Assembly: GCA_963930775.1 (NCBI GenBank)
Contig: OZ005689.1
Coordinates: 5,456,001 to 5,520,000, forward strand
Direction: 5' to 3'
DNA: 64,000 nucleotides
DNA from: Cliona cf. orientalis
Lineage: Eukaryota; Porifera; Demospongiae; Clionaida; Clionaidae
This document shows, one piece after another, positions 46,101-59,500 of the stretch; the first letter of the stretch is position 1, and the number at the start of each line of letters is the position of its first letter. The notes under the pieces are model-generated. The model was not told the origin of the DNA, made no database searches, and worked only from the letters and a program-made list of their open reading frames with translations. The position numbers were made by a program, and so were the translations under genes.

Positions 46101-49100
46101 ATAACTGAGGAACTCCATGAGACTGCAAAGAGCGAAGTGAATGCATAATAATTATCATAAGTGAACTGTTGTATAGTCACTGTGATCACTATTTCCCAGT
46201 ATAGCAAACTTAATTAGCTCTTACATCAACGTAATGCTCATCTTTTTCTCTCTTTTCTAGATAGATCCATCTCCTGCAGCAACACAATAAATTTTAAAAC
46301 TAGAACTCTGTAGAGCACATATCCCGCTTGGCGAAATTTTATCCAGTGAAAATGTCATGTCATTATTCAGTGGAACCCCTCTATAAGAACACCCCTGAAA
46401 TGAGGACACCTCCTTTAATCAGGACACCATGCATGGTCCCAGCTACATAGAACAGTACTACAAAACTATCTCTGAAATGAGGACACCTCCTTTAATCAGG
46501 AAACTTTAAGCTGTCCCACGGGTGTCTGTTTCAGAAGGGTTCGATGCACTGTTACAGTACTAGCTATTATTGGCAGCTGCTTACCTAACAGTGACTATCA
46601 GCATGAATAGGAGACCCAGCAGGAGGAATGGAATGTTGCTCCACACACCGTTGAAGGTGTTGATGATGCCAAGAGGATGAACACACTTGTAGTTGTAGAA
46701 GCAGGTATCTTGATCACCACCGATGTAGATATACTGCATGCACGTTAAAATTAATGACAAAAAGTTTAAGCAACTGAAGAAGATTCTCTCACAACTAAAA
46801 TCATATTAATTTTAAGCACAGCTACACAACAGAAATGGATTGAATACGATTATGGTACTACTAGCATATCCCATTGCAGTGAAATGTATAATAATAAAGA
46901 TGCATGTAGATATAATATACCCATGGGCTGAAAATCAGTGGCTGTATTCTATAGAGAGGTGGCTGTGTTAAAGGGGACTATATACGCATCAAGCTGGAGC
47001 TTGGCTATAATAAGGAGGTGGATGCCTGACACAATGATCTAATATGTCATAATTATTATTATTATGACAACACTCAGTGAAGTTTAGCCTTGTTTTTAGA
47101 TATCCCCGGCCATGTATACACTGGATTAGCTATCAACTCACCAATTGCTCTGATAATACAAATTGTAGTATGGGAAGAGCATAGAAGACTCCCACAATTA
47201 TTGTATTCCTGTAAAATTAATGGTAAGAGATTTTGATTGGATTAGAGAATTCGTGAACATGCAATACATGATATATAGTTTATGGGTTGGAGGACTTTGC
47301 ATATATAATATTATTAATGTCTGTGCAGATAGCAGCCGAACTGTACTAAAGCACCACAGACCCTTCATCTCATCTACTTTACTAAGCCATGCCAGCTGCT
47401 CACCATCCATACATAGAGTACTGTGAAGAGAGTTGATTGTAATCCCTACTGGTCATTCTCATTGGTCCAGCTTCATCCTATGGACATGTGTATGTACACA
47501 TATGAATGAGAGTTAAAATTTAATGTTACTGCATGCACAGCACGTACAATAAGTACGTATAATATACTAGTATACCAGCACCTTCTCATTTGCATTAGTG
47601 GCATGTAAATCACCATCTGTTGGCTTCTCCTCCTCAATTCCTAGAGGATTATGACGACAGTGATAATGTATATTCAATGATATCATTAGATCTACGATAT
47701 AATAAACCTTTGACTTGATCTTGTTGATCTGAAGGAAGAGCTGAAATATAATAGATAAAGTCAATATTATAGCAAAGCTATCCAATTAAGGCCCTCCAAT
47801 AATAATTATATCAACTAGCTTAATAGTAACAGCCTTGTCCCAAGATCCCCTCTCTCAGCTTTTTAACTGTTATACAATATTGCTTTTTTTTCTCGACAGA
47901 TGAGTTTGGGGTAATTAAATTATGAAATGCATGCAGATGCTTTGGAGGGAGGTGTATGTCAGCATGCAACTATCAATATTATTGTACATGCATGAATGCT
48001 GCAGTCTATGATCCTCATACTGACATCTTAATTTGTTTGGGGGGGGAGGGAGGGGGGAGGGGAAGGGGATGCGGTAAAGGATCCAAATGGCATCTAGAAC
48101 ACGCCAATTCATGCACTGTGTGTGCATTTTCACTAATTTAAGAAGCTGTGAGAGAGAGACCCTGGAAATGAGACTACTTAGCATAGCTAACTCCTCCACG
48201 TGCATAACTTAAAATTTTATCTTATGTGACGGTCGTCAGTGGTTACGCACCTTTGGGTGAGTAGCTTCTTTCACTCATAATCAAATGCTCTCCAGTGTCA
48301 TCATCATTGTTTGTGTCGTCACCGTGCATTAGCAAAGAAGTGGACTCCTCCTCCTCTGAATTGAAATCACTTCCCACACACGGACAGGGACAGGCACACT
48401 CACATGGCTTCTTCAGCTGGCACACTGGTACTAACTGACTGCATGTGATGATAATGCAATCATTATTATGTATATCAGGAATAGATACTTAATTCAAACA
48501 GGTCGCACACTGGCAATGCAGTATCTAAATGTAATTAGTATCTGCTAAACAGCATAGTAGAAAATTTTGGTGAGCATTTAATTTGGCAAAATGACTCTCT
48601 GTTGGTATTGGCAAAGTTAAAATTTAGCGATCTAAAGCCTTATCATCATAGGTGTGCGTGCATTAAGTTTATTTGGCAAGTTTTTAATTTGGCAATCTAT
48701 GCCGAATTGCCAAATTAAATACCTTGCTCAAGTTTCCCACTATACAGTATACGAAATCATTCAACTTACGCTTTTGGAAAACAGCCAAAAACAACAATGA
48801 ACACAAATGGATAGATCACTAGTAGGATGATCACGACAGGTAAAAGAATAGCTATCCAGTACTCAGAGGCTATGATAGATATGAGAGAGGAATTATAGTT
48901 AGAGAGAGAGAGAGAGAGAGAGATCTCGAGATTACAATAATTATCAACTTCATTACTTGGTTTCAATTCTTCAATTGTGATCATCATTAGTTGCTCAAAG
49001 TAAGTATCATCTGCAGCAATTTCAAACACAAAGCCTTTAAGTTATTGAAATATTATAACATATAGATAGGCACATCTTGCTGTTAAGTTTATACTAAAGC

Positions 49101-52100
49101 AGCAAATTGAATCTGTACAGCTCTCTTTTAATACTAGGTAAGCAAGCTGCCTAAACATAAAATTAATGATTATTCATAATGCTGAGACTGCATGGAGACT
49201 TAGTTCTAGCTAGTAGTTAGTGGAGAGGAGATATCTCGAGCTAGGGCCAACGTATCAAATTTGATATGTTTGTCCAAGTTGTTGTGTTTGCTCCATCTAC
49301 CAGGTGTTAGGCTTTGACCTATTATGCTTCCTGGCATGCTGGAATATTATAATATTAATAGACAAAGCTCTGAGCATAAAGGAATTGAGCGTGATAATAA
49401 TTAATTGGCCAAAGCCTACCCTTTTAGTGCATGCTTTTGTTTATTAAGCACATTGTATTTATACTATTTCCTGATTGCCACAAGTTATAAGTGCATGCAC
49501 TTAATAACCAGCATCCATGGTAATACTTACTCGATATTGAGTCCCAATGTGGATGACATACAGTGTCGTTTATAGCCACTATCATCAGTAAGACTTCATG
49601 ATTCTGAACCTGTGATGCCTGAATTGAGATTAGATCAAGAAATTTAGGGAAGCATTAAAAACCTGCGCGGTGATGTAGCTAGACATTGTATGATTGTAGT
49701 TCATCCTAACTTGAAATGTGAGAAAGGCCAAAGAGCTCATAGTCTGGCGGATTCCTTCATTTCTAACACTCCCAAGGAGCTCATTAATCGGAGGACACTG
49801 CATGAATAGTAATATTACAGTAATGTTCATCAACTGACCCACATCAATGCATGCAGCATTAACCACTCACGTACTGAGATATCAATATTCATTGCTGACA
49901 CGATGGCACATCCCTCACTCTCTGATGTCACCTTAATGGAAACTATATCAACATCGTCTGGAATCTTGAAGTAGAATATCTGCATGCATGTAATGTATAA
50001 TTATAGCTAATACGTCAGAATTAGCTACCTATATTAATTTTAGTGCAATGTCATTTACGGTAATATTGTGTGCGTGTATCATCCTATTATTAGCAATGAT
50101 ATACCTGTGGTGAGGATGGAGATATAACAGCAGAGTATGTCTCACCAAATCTGCAAAGAAACGTTTACAATGAGGTATAATATTATAACGAACGAGATTG
50201 TGGAGAGGAGTAGGGAAAGAGTATATAGTTGTATAGATCCTTGAATAGCATCTTGACAAAAGAGGTATCCCAATTTTTATACCGTATAGCTGGAAATATT
50301 GGTGGGAATTAAATTTGGCAGTTGAGCCCAAAATCACTATTGCAAGAATATTAGCAGATTTCAATTTCAAATTGGAGGTTCGGTATGGGATCGCCATATG
50401 CAAGTAGGAAATTTTGGCGAATTTTAATTTGGCAATTGTAATATACACCGCCAACTGCCAAATTAAATTCTCCGCCTAATTTTCCGGCTATACGGCAATA
50501 TTTAATTTATGGCCTATGGACAACAGTATCACCATGGAGGCTAATAGGAGGAACAGAATAACAACGGCCAGTGCATGCACATAATATACAGTGAATACGT
50601 ACCAGGCCCTAACTTCCCCTCCTCTCCATTAGAAGACACTCTGCCATACTACTGGTTACATCACCGGCTATACATTTTAAGCTTCCTGATTTAATGCATT
50701 TTGTACTGTGTACAGCTCAAGTACCATATGTGGAACTCAAATAATGATTCTCAATTAATATGGCTACAATTATTATGCGAAACAGAAAGCTTAATATAGG
50801 TTGCTATATAAATGAATGAATTAATTAGATTGATACCATGCAGGTGGTGGTGGACTAGATATGTTATCGATACCTATTTTGAATTTTAGAGTCACTGTAC
50901 TACCCCAAACTGTGTTTTGATTAAGATTTTTTTTTTCTAGCTTTATCATGAGTATACCTATAGAATGGCAACTTACTCAAGGATAAAATCTCTAACAGGT
51001 TCAACCATGATTGAATACCCCAGAGGCTCCCCTGAGGTGGTAAACGCATAGACATAGACTAGTGGGTGTTCGTTGATCAGTGACACGTTCTTGTGCTTAG
51101 CAGAACACATGTACAGGGTTTGACTGACATCAAAGAATGAGAGAGAAAACCTACAAAAAGTAAAGTTAGCACAAATCGATGAGATGCCATACACAGACAG
51201 GGATTAATCAATTACCAGTTCTTCAGGATGGATAATCCCAGTGACCATGCACTAGCTAAAACTTTCATAGATCCTAGCTTTAAGACCACACCCTTCCACA
51301 GTACTTAGACTAGCTAGTTGTATTGTGCATACATGTAGTCAGATCCATGCACGATCACATTAAAAATAATTATTAGCTATAGTCACTACTATTATCAGAC
51401 TGAGAAATAATACGTACCCTTCTGGTTGTGTTGGCACACTGAAAGAGAGAGAACTGCCGGTGTTCTGCTCCTTTATAAAGAAGGTGATCGGCCAGCTGGT
51501 GGCTGCAGTCGAAGTAGCATCCAACGCAACATGAATCCTGAATGCCTGCACATTATATATCATATTTAATACTGTGTCCATTGGCAACATTATACACTTA
51601 GTCTATTATAATAGGCCAATTGTGTGCATGAGAAATCAGCACGTGGCCTGCAGTTGATAGGTACGTATGGCCAATAAAAAAAAAACACAGTATTAAGTTT
51701 TGTGACGCTCGTGGACCTTGCCAAAGCAATTATTGAAACATTATAATGAAGGCCCAGAGATCCGGCAATTTTCATGGTGACCATCATGACGACAAACAAC
51801 CCCATTTGGGTATTTAATGGGGGGAGGGGGTGAGAGTTAACAGGGCGTGTAGGTAGAACTATAAAGCGCCCACTTAGGCAGTGCCCCCTAAAAGAGATCA
51901 CCAAGACAGAGTGGAGAGGGAGGGTATGTTGTGGCCAGAAGAATGCTCTGTGCCTGCCCATATCCGAGTTTAATTTTGGCTGGATACTACCCCACATCAC
52001 AGTAAAATAAATCACATTAACATGTCGTGGCTAATGTGTTTCACACATGCCAATTAAAAATTTATGCATGCCAGGAAAGCTCTCAACAACAGGTATGCAT

Positions 52101-53112
52101 GAAGAACCTTTAATATAGTGACTCATCTCTGACTTATTTCAAACTTAAGGGAACCATATTAAATAGCATCGATCCTGGCCCAGCTTTGCAGGACTTCATT
52201 AAATTTAGTGGGATTCCCCCCCCCCCCCCACCCCACCCCATTTGTAAATAGTTTTGCCCCTGAAATTGATTAACCCATTGCCCTCCCCCTCCTCCGCCCA
52301 GAAGGACAACCGGAGCCATTTTCTATGGTGAAAATGTACAGAGGCTGCCTTTGCCACCTGTTTGCGAAGAAAGCAAGCACTCTTTTTTGTCATGGTTGCA
52401 GTAGCTAGCTATAATCATAGTGAGCATACTTCGAGATATCACTTAGTTGGCTGGTCTAGTTCTTTGTGTACAACAATTAGCTAGCTAAGCAAATAGCTCC
52501 ATTAAATTTTAGTGCTCGCTAGCCTACAAGTTTACATAGACACTTGTACTCCAACATGGCAACAGTTGGAGGACACTGTACACGGATTTTTCTTGGAAAG
52601 GATCATGTGACAGCCTACAGTATTTAAATAAGTTGTTTCTATTCATCATTGGGATTTTAACTAGGGTGATGCCTTGCTCATAATATTGTTATTTAACAGA
52701 CCAATCATCCTCAGTCTCAGCCTAGATACAAGGCTAAATTCACCCATACCCATGCCAGCTACAAGTAGATTTGCTTGGTAGAACTTGTATTCTGTATATA
52801 AACCGCTAAAATGGACGCTGGCAGGTTAGATACTATGTCCACCATTCAACCTACATTGTAGTGGTCACTGCTCCAGGCTGAGGTATTGCTGGCGGTGGGA
52901 CAGTGGCTAAGGTTGAATTGCACGTACAATAGACCGCTCTGATGAAGGGAAGCAGTCTCATTCATCCACTGGCATGGCAGAAGATCCTTTGCTGCTAGTG
53001 AGAACTGCTGAGCTGGTATCAAGTCTTCCTGGCAGGCAAATATCCGCACACTGTCTATTATCAGCAGCACCAACTCAAGTGAGAGGAGAGTTTTCTTCGA
53101 TAAAGTTCCCAT
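43184..53112 (-). CDS. SID1/SIDT/CHUP-family transmembrane protein, gene B, complete
   Basis: Exons: 52855-53112, 51418-51545, 50977-51150, 50105-50150, 49875-49979, 49711-49797, 49531-49618, 48957-49034, 48770-48869, 48251-48438, 47708-47740, 47576-47640, 47404-47477, 47142-47208, 46585-46733, 46225-46273, 46005-46122, 45540-45676, 45210-45321, 44914-44981, 44802-44848, 44146-44254, 43909-44019, 43472-43585, 43184-43246. All are GT-AG, phases agree, total 2568 nt (855 aa), the usual SIDT length. Signal peptide in exon 1; ectodomain to about residue 320; first membrane segment [17 protein letters not shown] (about 326-350); Cys cluster [10 protein letters not shown] then acidic loop to about 475; about ten more membrane segments. 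Zinc-site residues Ser588, His592, Asp603, His819, His823 ([19 protein letters not shown]). C terminus VLVLDDG. Exons 24-25 match gene C rather than A. Known family roles are dsRNA or cholesterol transport and lipid hydrolysis; the role here is not known. Confidence 0.93.
46366..46556. mobile_element. Pogo-like MITE remnant
   Basis: Begins CAGTGGAACCCCTCTATAAG, close to the ends of pogo/Tigger-type elements, and holds a doubled AAATGAGGACACCTCCTTTA unit. The far end is not clearly inverted, so the boundary is approximate. A similar start, CAGTGGAACCCC, preceded by TA, is at 31662 in gene A. Confidence 0.4.
50280..50495. mobile_element. TACCGTATAGC-family foldback MITE in gene B intron 3
   Basis: Begins TACCGTATAGCTGGAAATAT and ends with the inverted AATTTTCCGGCTATACGG. 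The inside repeats ATTTAATTTGGC in both orientations. Related copies: 54406-54596, about 55032-55206, about 58423-58622, 63457-63574 and a worn one at about 48553-48751. Confidence 0.65.
51600..52840. other. Intron 1 of SID1 gene B, no gene
   Basis: Reading frames here on the minus strand (51590-52015, 52134-52393) show no known domain and carry poly-C/G-derived residues. I see only ordinary intron sequence with a C run at 52218-52229. Confidence 0.5.
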
Positions 53113-53249
53113 GGTTGCCTCGAGTTCAAGAATTATTAAACTCGAGGCAACGATTGTTAACTATTGGCGATTATTAAACTTCACAGAACACTTGACATAG
53201 TAGTCTGCGGTTTTACGAGGTGTATTTATGCTTCCAACTAACGTACGTA

Positions 53250-53277
53250 CGCGCATGCGCAACTTAGAATCCTGCGT
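53250..53277 (-). promoter_or_regulatory. Conserved promoter motif of SID1 gene B with NRF1-like site
   Basis: GCGCATGCGC at 53251-53260 followed by AACTTAGAATCCTGCG, the partner of 42990-43017. It lies about 139 bp upstream of the gene B ATG and downstream of the gene C stop at 53520. Confidence 0.55.
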
Positions 53278-53519
53278 GCGCGAGCACGTACGTACTACTT
53301 GAAGTACACATCGAGCCGTATGTTCGGTATTGTGCTTGCAAGTTCTGATTATTTTTGTGCTTTATCGTGTTTACACTGTATTATTTGGATAAATTATTAT
53401 TTAAAAAAACTACTTGATCCTATCAACTCAAGATATTCACTCAAATAGAACTTGTGCATGACTGCTTTAAATACCATAATACACACAGGCACACAAAATA
53501 ATAAAAAAGAGTACTAGTG

Positions 53520-56500
53520 CTAGAAAATATGTAAGTTCTCTCGTTTAACATCGGCCACTCCATCATCTAGAACCAGCACAAACTGCAAAATAAGAATAGA
53601 AAGAGTGCTGATAACTACATGTATAGCTACTGGCATTATTGGGTTTTTCAGTGTTACATATTAAAGTGCAACATTGACATTGTGGGAGTGGCCTGGGGCA
53701 CGAGGCTATTAGCCACCAATGTGATGAATTTAATCTAGTTCCTGAGCCATCAAGCTTAAGAAAGTAGGTGGCCACCCCCTCCCCCTCCATTACAATCAGT
53801 GATCTCCTCCTGTATATTGATAAACTGTAATTAATTGTCTCTCAGAATTATCTACTGAGAGCCTGACAGGATTAGGCTTCAGAAATTCAAATTGCTCCAC
53901 AAGAATGGCAAGCTACAATAGCTAACAGTTGCAATAACTATTATGGTATGAACTCACCAAGAAAGAGAAGAACAGGCCAAAAGCTGCCAGGAAGTGCCAG
54001 ATGTCATGGTTGTCATAGAAACCTAACAGTGTACATTCCTTATTTAGCTCACGAGATTCAGCAGGGGAGAGCTAAAACAATATTATAGAGGAAGAATAAT
54101 AGATCATTGTATTCATTCCAAGTAACTGATTTGTTTATCCATGATCCCCCTTTCATCATCAGGCTACCCCTATGATCATCTACACTCACCCCCATAGCCG
54201 ATAATTAATTTTGGTTGCTAGCCAATTACAAACAAATAAAGTGGGGAGCTTTTGAGGGAGAAACATTCACGATTTTACAGCCGCCCACGAAATTTTCTCC
54301 ACAAAATTTAAATATGCCACATCCATCTAAGCAATCAGTTAACATTCCACGAAATGAAAGTTTCCTGCTAAACAGTTACTATACCTACATGTACATGTAC
54401 ACACATACCGTAGATCGGGAAATTTTTATCGTTAAAATTTTTTCGCCAGTTGCTTAGGTGGCGAAAATTAAACGCGCGAAATATTTGAGTAATGTATGAC
54501 GACCTATACCAAGTTCAGCCTGGCGGCGAAAATTAGACTACACGAAAAATTTACAAGTGAAATATTTTACCGGCGAAAATATCCCGATCTACGGTACACT
54601 CTTATGTGCTCGATATGTATGCACACCTTCATATATGTACCTTCCAGTTTGACACTGGTACGCCCATAAAGAAGTAAAATGCAGCTCCCCACGCAACAGT
54701 GAATATCAGGGGCAGCACTAGAACCAGCCATGTCAATGGCTCCTTGTACCACAACTAGAAACACAATGTCATGATAAAGTTAGCGTTACTAAACCCTATG
54801 ATAATATTGTGTAGCTATATAGTGCATACAGGAATAGTATCTTCTTGGGAGAATAGCTAGCTATATACTTTCACCAAAGTTATGTAGAGCAATGGCGATT
54901 TGAGACCAAACTACCAAATTAAATTCCCCATCGATATTCAGTCTGGCCAAGATCCAAAGAGCTATAATATAAATCAGCCAATAAATGGCCATGGCTGGTG
55001 ATACTCAAGGTACTTCCCAGATATATAAACTTACTATAGCGGGAAACTTTGGCAAGGTTTTTAGTTTGGCAATTTGGCGAAGAATCGAATTCAGTATAGA
55101 TCACCAAAATTAATTAAAACTTGCTTATTGAATTTATCACATGCATGCCTTAAGAATCATTAAACATTCGCCAAATTTAATACTCACCAAAGTTACCTGC
55201 TATACTGCAAGCTACATTCTAGTACTTACTTTGGCTAATATGTACAAGATAAAGAAGAACAGGAAATTGGTGAGGAAGAAAGCAAGAACCGCTGTTGCTA
55301 TGTCAATCTGCTTGTATCCAGCTACAACTATTATAGCCCTGTGTGTGATCACATGACAATCACATGATTACCTAAATAAGTGTTATACCTAACTTACAGG
55401 ATAACATTGATAATTAATGCACCAGTGAGTTTAATGAAGCGAACCTACATGTATAGGAATCATGCAATATTATGGAAAATCAAGGTTTAAGCCACATTCA
55501 GCGGCATCAGTTGTGTTTCAATATCAATGATAGCTTACTCGATGTTTTGGTCCACGCTTGCAGAAAATCCAATCTCTGAGGTTTTGGAGTACCTTCTTTA
55601 CAAGATTTATTCCTACAACGATCAATAGGAAGTGTGCCAAAAAATTGCAAAAGAAGTACATTATGTTTTGTGGAGTTACATACACTGTTCTTAGCTGCTA
55701 CTACATAGAAACAAAGAAAGGTTCTCTAGCTGTGGACAACTTGACTGCTCAGTAAGCTTGCCAATGTTTCTGCTCTCTTTTGCCCTGAGGACGACTCACT
55801 AGCTATAGAATATCTAGCTGAAATATCGGCACAACCAAACAGCAAAGTTGTCCACAGAGAGAATCTTCGTTTGTTTCTCTACAGTATTCTTGCCAATTAT
55901 TATCTGCTACAGGACAGCTAAATGAGATAATAATTGTGCTGGAGATTTACCCCATATCCATTCATGGAAGTTGTAGAATGAGAAGAGAAAGACAACCATC
56001 AATAGGAGGATGAGAATAAAAATTGGAAGACGAACGCCCACTGGGTCTTGTCGGTTGAAGTACTGCACAATGAAATGTTCATGTTAGACTAGTCATAAAC
56101 TATCACCATAATTGTTTTGAGAGGTCTATAGTTTTCAACAGTTTTCATAGTAGTTGTCCTATAACCATATGCATGAAACTTGAGCCCATAAACTGTTGAA
56201 TATCACTTATTAATTAGCCCCCGCAAAAATTGATTTTGGTTAGCAGAAATATTAATGTTCATAAGACCATCAATGTTTTGCAGAGGGGCAACAAGCAAAC
56301 TTCTGTAGAGCAATAGTGAATCTCATATCCCCAAATAGTAATAGCAGCAAAGAAACTCACAATTCCTAAGAGGGTGAGCACGATGATGACAGCAAAGGAG
56401 AAGAATGCTATGAAAGCATTGGCGTGGATGTCTGGGTGTCTATTCTGAAATACTTTCACCAGAAATAGGCCTCCAATGATGAACATAAAGGCAGTGTCTG

Positions 56501-59500
56501 AAGTAGAAAAGCAAGTGTGCTTGCAAAAATAATAATTATCATGCAGCTACTGTATTTCAGATATCAAAGCAAATTATTGCAAACTCCCAGGGTATACCTT
56601 TTAGGCCTGGGATTTTTAGAAATAATTGAAGGTACGTTAATAATTGCAATGAATAGCTACAGCCAATTAGCTAGCTCACCGAATTGAAAATTAGCGTCAG
56701 TTGGACAGATGTGGTAGAAGGAGCTCATGAATCCCTCAAGAATCATACCTATGCCCATGGCATAGTAGATACCAAAGAACTGAGGAACTCCATGACTCTA
56801 ATTATTATAAAAGGAAATCAGATATTGCATGCTTTTCTTCTGGTGTACTTGCAGCTCCTCAACTTACATCAACGTACTCTTGGTTCTCATCTCTTTCCTT
56901 TTTGTATCTGCACTTTCTATAATACAATAATTTATCATGTAACTAATCATGAGTCAAGTCATAAATTGATGAAATTACATTATATGGAATGTTCTATGGA
57001 TACGACTGTAATGACTAACGACTTAGGTCATGTGACAAGTACCTGACAGTGATCACAAGGATGAACAGTAGTCCAAGTAATACAAAACCAATGTTGCTCC
57101 ACACAGCATTGAAGGTAGAGAGAACACCAAAAGGATGAGCACACTTGAAATTGTAATAGCATTGATCCTCATTTCCACTCAGATTTACAATCTAAAACAT
57201 AAAGAGAAATGGTAACAGAGGGGAGCAGGTGCAGAGAACCCTAAGGGAAACTAGAGAGAGCAAGAGTGAGCAAGCAAGAGAGAGAGAGAGAGAGAAGGAA
57301 GGGAGAGAGGGAGAGAGCAAGTAATCCTTAAAAACATGGTGCCGTTGATAGCCCAATCCACAAAATCATCTTGGATACATGCATATACACACATAATATA
57401 TAAGTCACGGCTTACTCTCTGTTCTGATAACACAAGCTGGAATGCTGGCAGGGCATAGAATATCCCAACTGTGATTGTGTTCCTGCATGAGATACAATCA
57501 TTAATGATGTGTGCCACCACAGGAAGGAAGAGTGATTATTCACTACCTGGTACACAATGAAACACATGCAGACAGTGATATTACGATATCGATTTCAATA
57601 GTTATGTTACACGTTACTCGATCTATGTAGGAAGTTAGAAACTCTATGCATGTGGCTATGGTCAGGTGGCCAGGATTTCCACTGCATGGATCATGCAGAC
57701 TCACCATCCATACACTGAGTATCGGCTATCAAGCTCCTTATAGTCCTTCTTGTTCAGTCTGGGGAGCTTCATATCTGCCTGTATACACAAGGTGTAGTGA
57801 AGCAAGTGCATAACATGATAGTAATAATATATACATCAGTATGAAGGCTGTTCTCTCTCTTGCTCCCCCCCTCTATCCCTCCATTCTTTCCTCCCCCTCC
57901 CCCCTCTCTCTCTAGCTCTCTCCCTTCTCCCTTATACACCCTCAGGCACATGCACTATGAAGCCTGTACAGTCTTTGTATACCTCTATGGCAGTATCTGA
58001 CTGATGTTGATCTGCTTTCATGCCATCAGAGGCAGAATCTGCATTCACGATAAATGCAATAATAATGCATGATGCATATGCATGTAATATACCATAGCAC
58101 TTGCATCATTACTATGGTTGCAAAATCAAAGGCTCTGTATGCAATAGGTGTCATCTACGTAAGACTGATTAATATCAGGTAACAGTGTTCACACTTGCCT
58201 ATTAGATTTTGTGAATTGGTAGTTTGTCCATCTGATGCCGCACCTTTAGTAGTCCTCCCATCACCTTCGTTGACCAGTGAAAATGACTCGGCCTTCTTCA
58301 CCCTCTCAAAGCAGCAGAAGATTCCAGCAGAGAAGCCGACACACTTGCACGGCTTTCCCCGGCAGGGACGCTTCAGGTCCCACGTAGGCACACACCGACT
58401 GAAATAGAGTAATACCGTATAGCAGGAAATTTGGCAAGGTTTTTAATTTGGCGATTTGGCAGATTCAGTATATCACCAAAATTAATTAAGAATTCGCAAA
58501 CTGAACTTAATGCACACATGCCTATGGTGATAAGGCTTCAGATCACCAAATTTAAAGTTCACAAATACCAATGGAGAGCCATGCATTTCGCCAAGTTTAA
58601 TGCTCGCTAATTAAAGATACCCGTTATTAAATAATTATTGCCTATCATAGCTAAGCATTCATAAATTTGGCACATCACTAAGTCTTACTCCAGTCATTCT
58701 ATGTTATAATGGCCTAAGGGCATAAGACTATAGTATAACATAATATTATTATGTAATTTTGTTCTTATCTGCACTAACACTTACAGAAAAAGAATGGTTG
58801 AATACTGGTATACAAAAGAACGAACATAATATTTGCAATGCTGGTGACCACTACCCAACCAAGAATCTCAAAATACTTGGCCCAAGGCTATAGCCTAACT
58901 GGCATTTGTGTTCTACAACAACTCAAATCCACCCTAGTGCCACAGCCAACTCAACAATATTAAAATGTCTATAATTTGTAATCGTTTGTTATCTGCATAT
59001 GCTTCAAAAGTGTATAACTTACAGATGTGGGCAACAGCCAAATAGTACAATAAATGTGAGAGGATAGAGGAGGAGATAGACCACCACTGGCAACAGAATG
59101 GCCACCCAGAAATGCGAGGCTATAGAGAAAAGTGAAAAAGGTGGTGGATTAATTGTCTCATTTTCTTAATCTTAAAACTTCAAGCGCACGGAGGGAGCTG
59201 TATATTAAGTAATATTAACTCACTTGGCTCAAGCTCTTTGATTGTGATACTCAGTGTTTGCATGAAAAAGCCATCATTTGTAGCTATAAGAGAGTATCAA
59301 ATTATACCAAATTGAAACGAAATCTAAATGCATGACATTCTAGCAATCACAATAATTATTGTGACCTACACTGAGTCGAGTTATTCCCTAATTCTGGCTC
59401 CACCTCTCTGTCGTGACAGATGCTATAATTGGTAGCAATCAGTACTAGCACAAATTCACGATCCATCACCTGTGATGCCTACAAATGGAATCCGAATGGA

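Noticed and set aside
50029-50454. 141-codon minus-strand frame overlapping gene B exon 4
   Set aside because: It runs through an exon in another frame and a MITE; the SID1 exon model explains the region.
51590-52015. 141-codon minus-strand frame in gene B intron 1
   Set aside because: Falls between two firmly placed exons, lacks any family similarity and has no counterpart in genes A or C.
58155-58407. Plus-strand frame antisense to gene C exon 10
   Set aside because: Shadow of the Cys-rich SID1 exon, which has conserved splice sites and phase.
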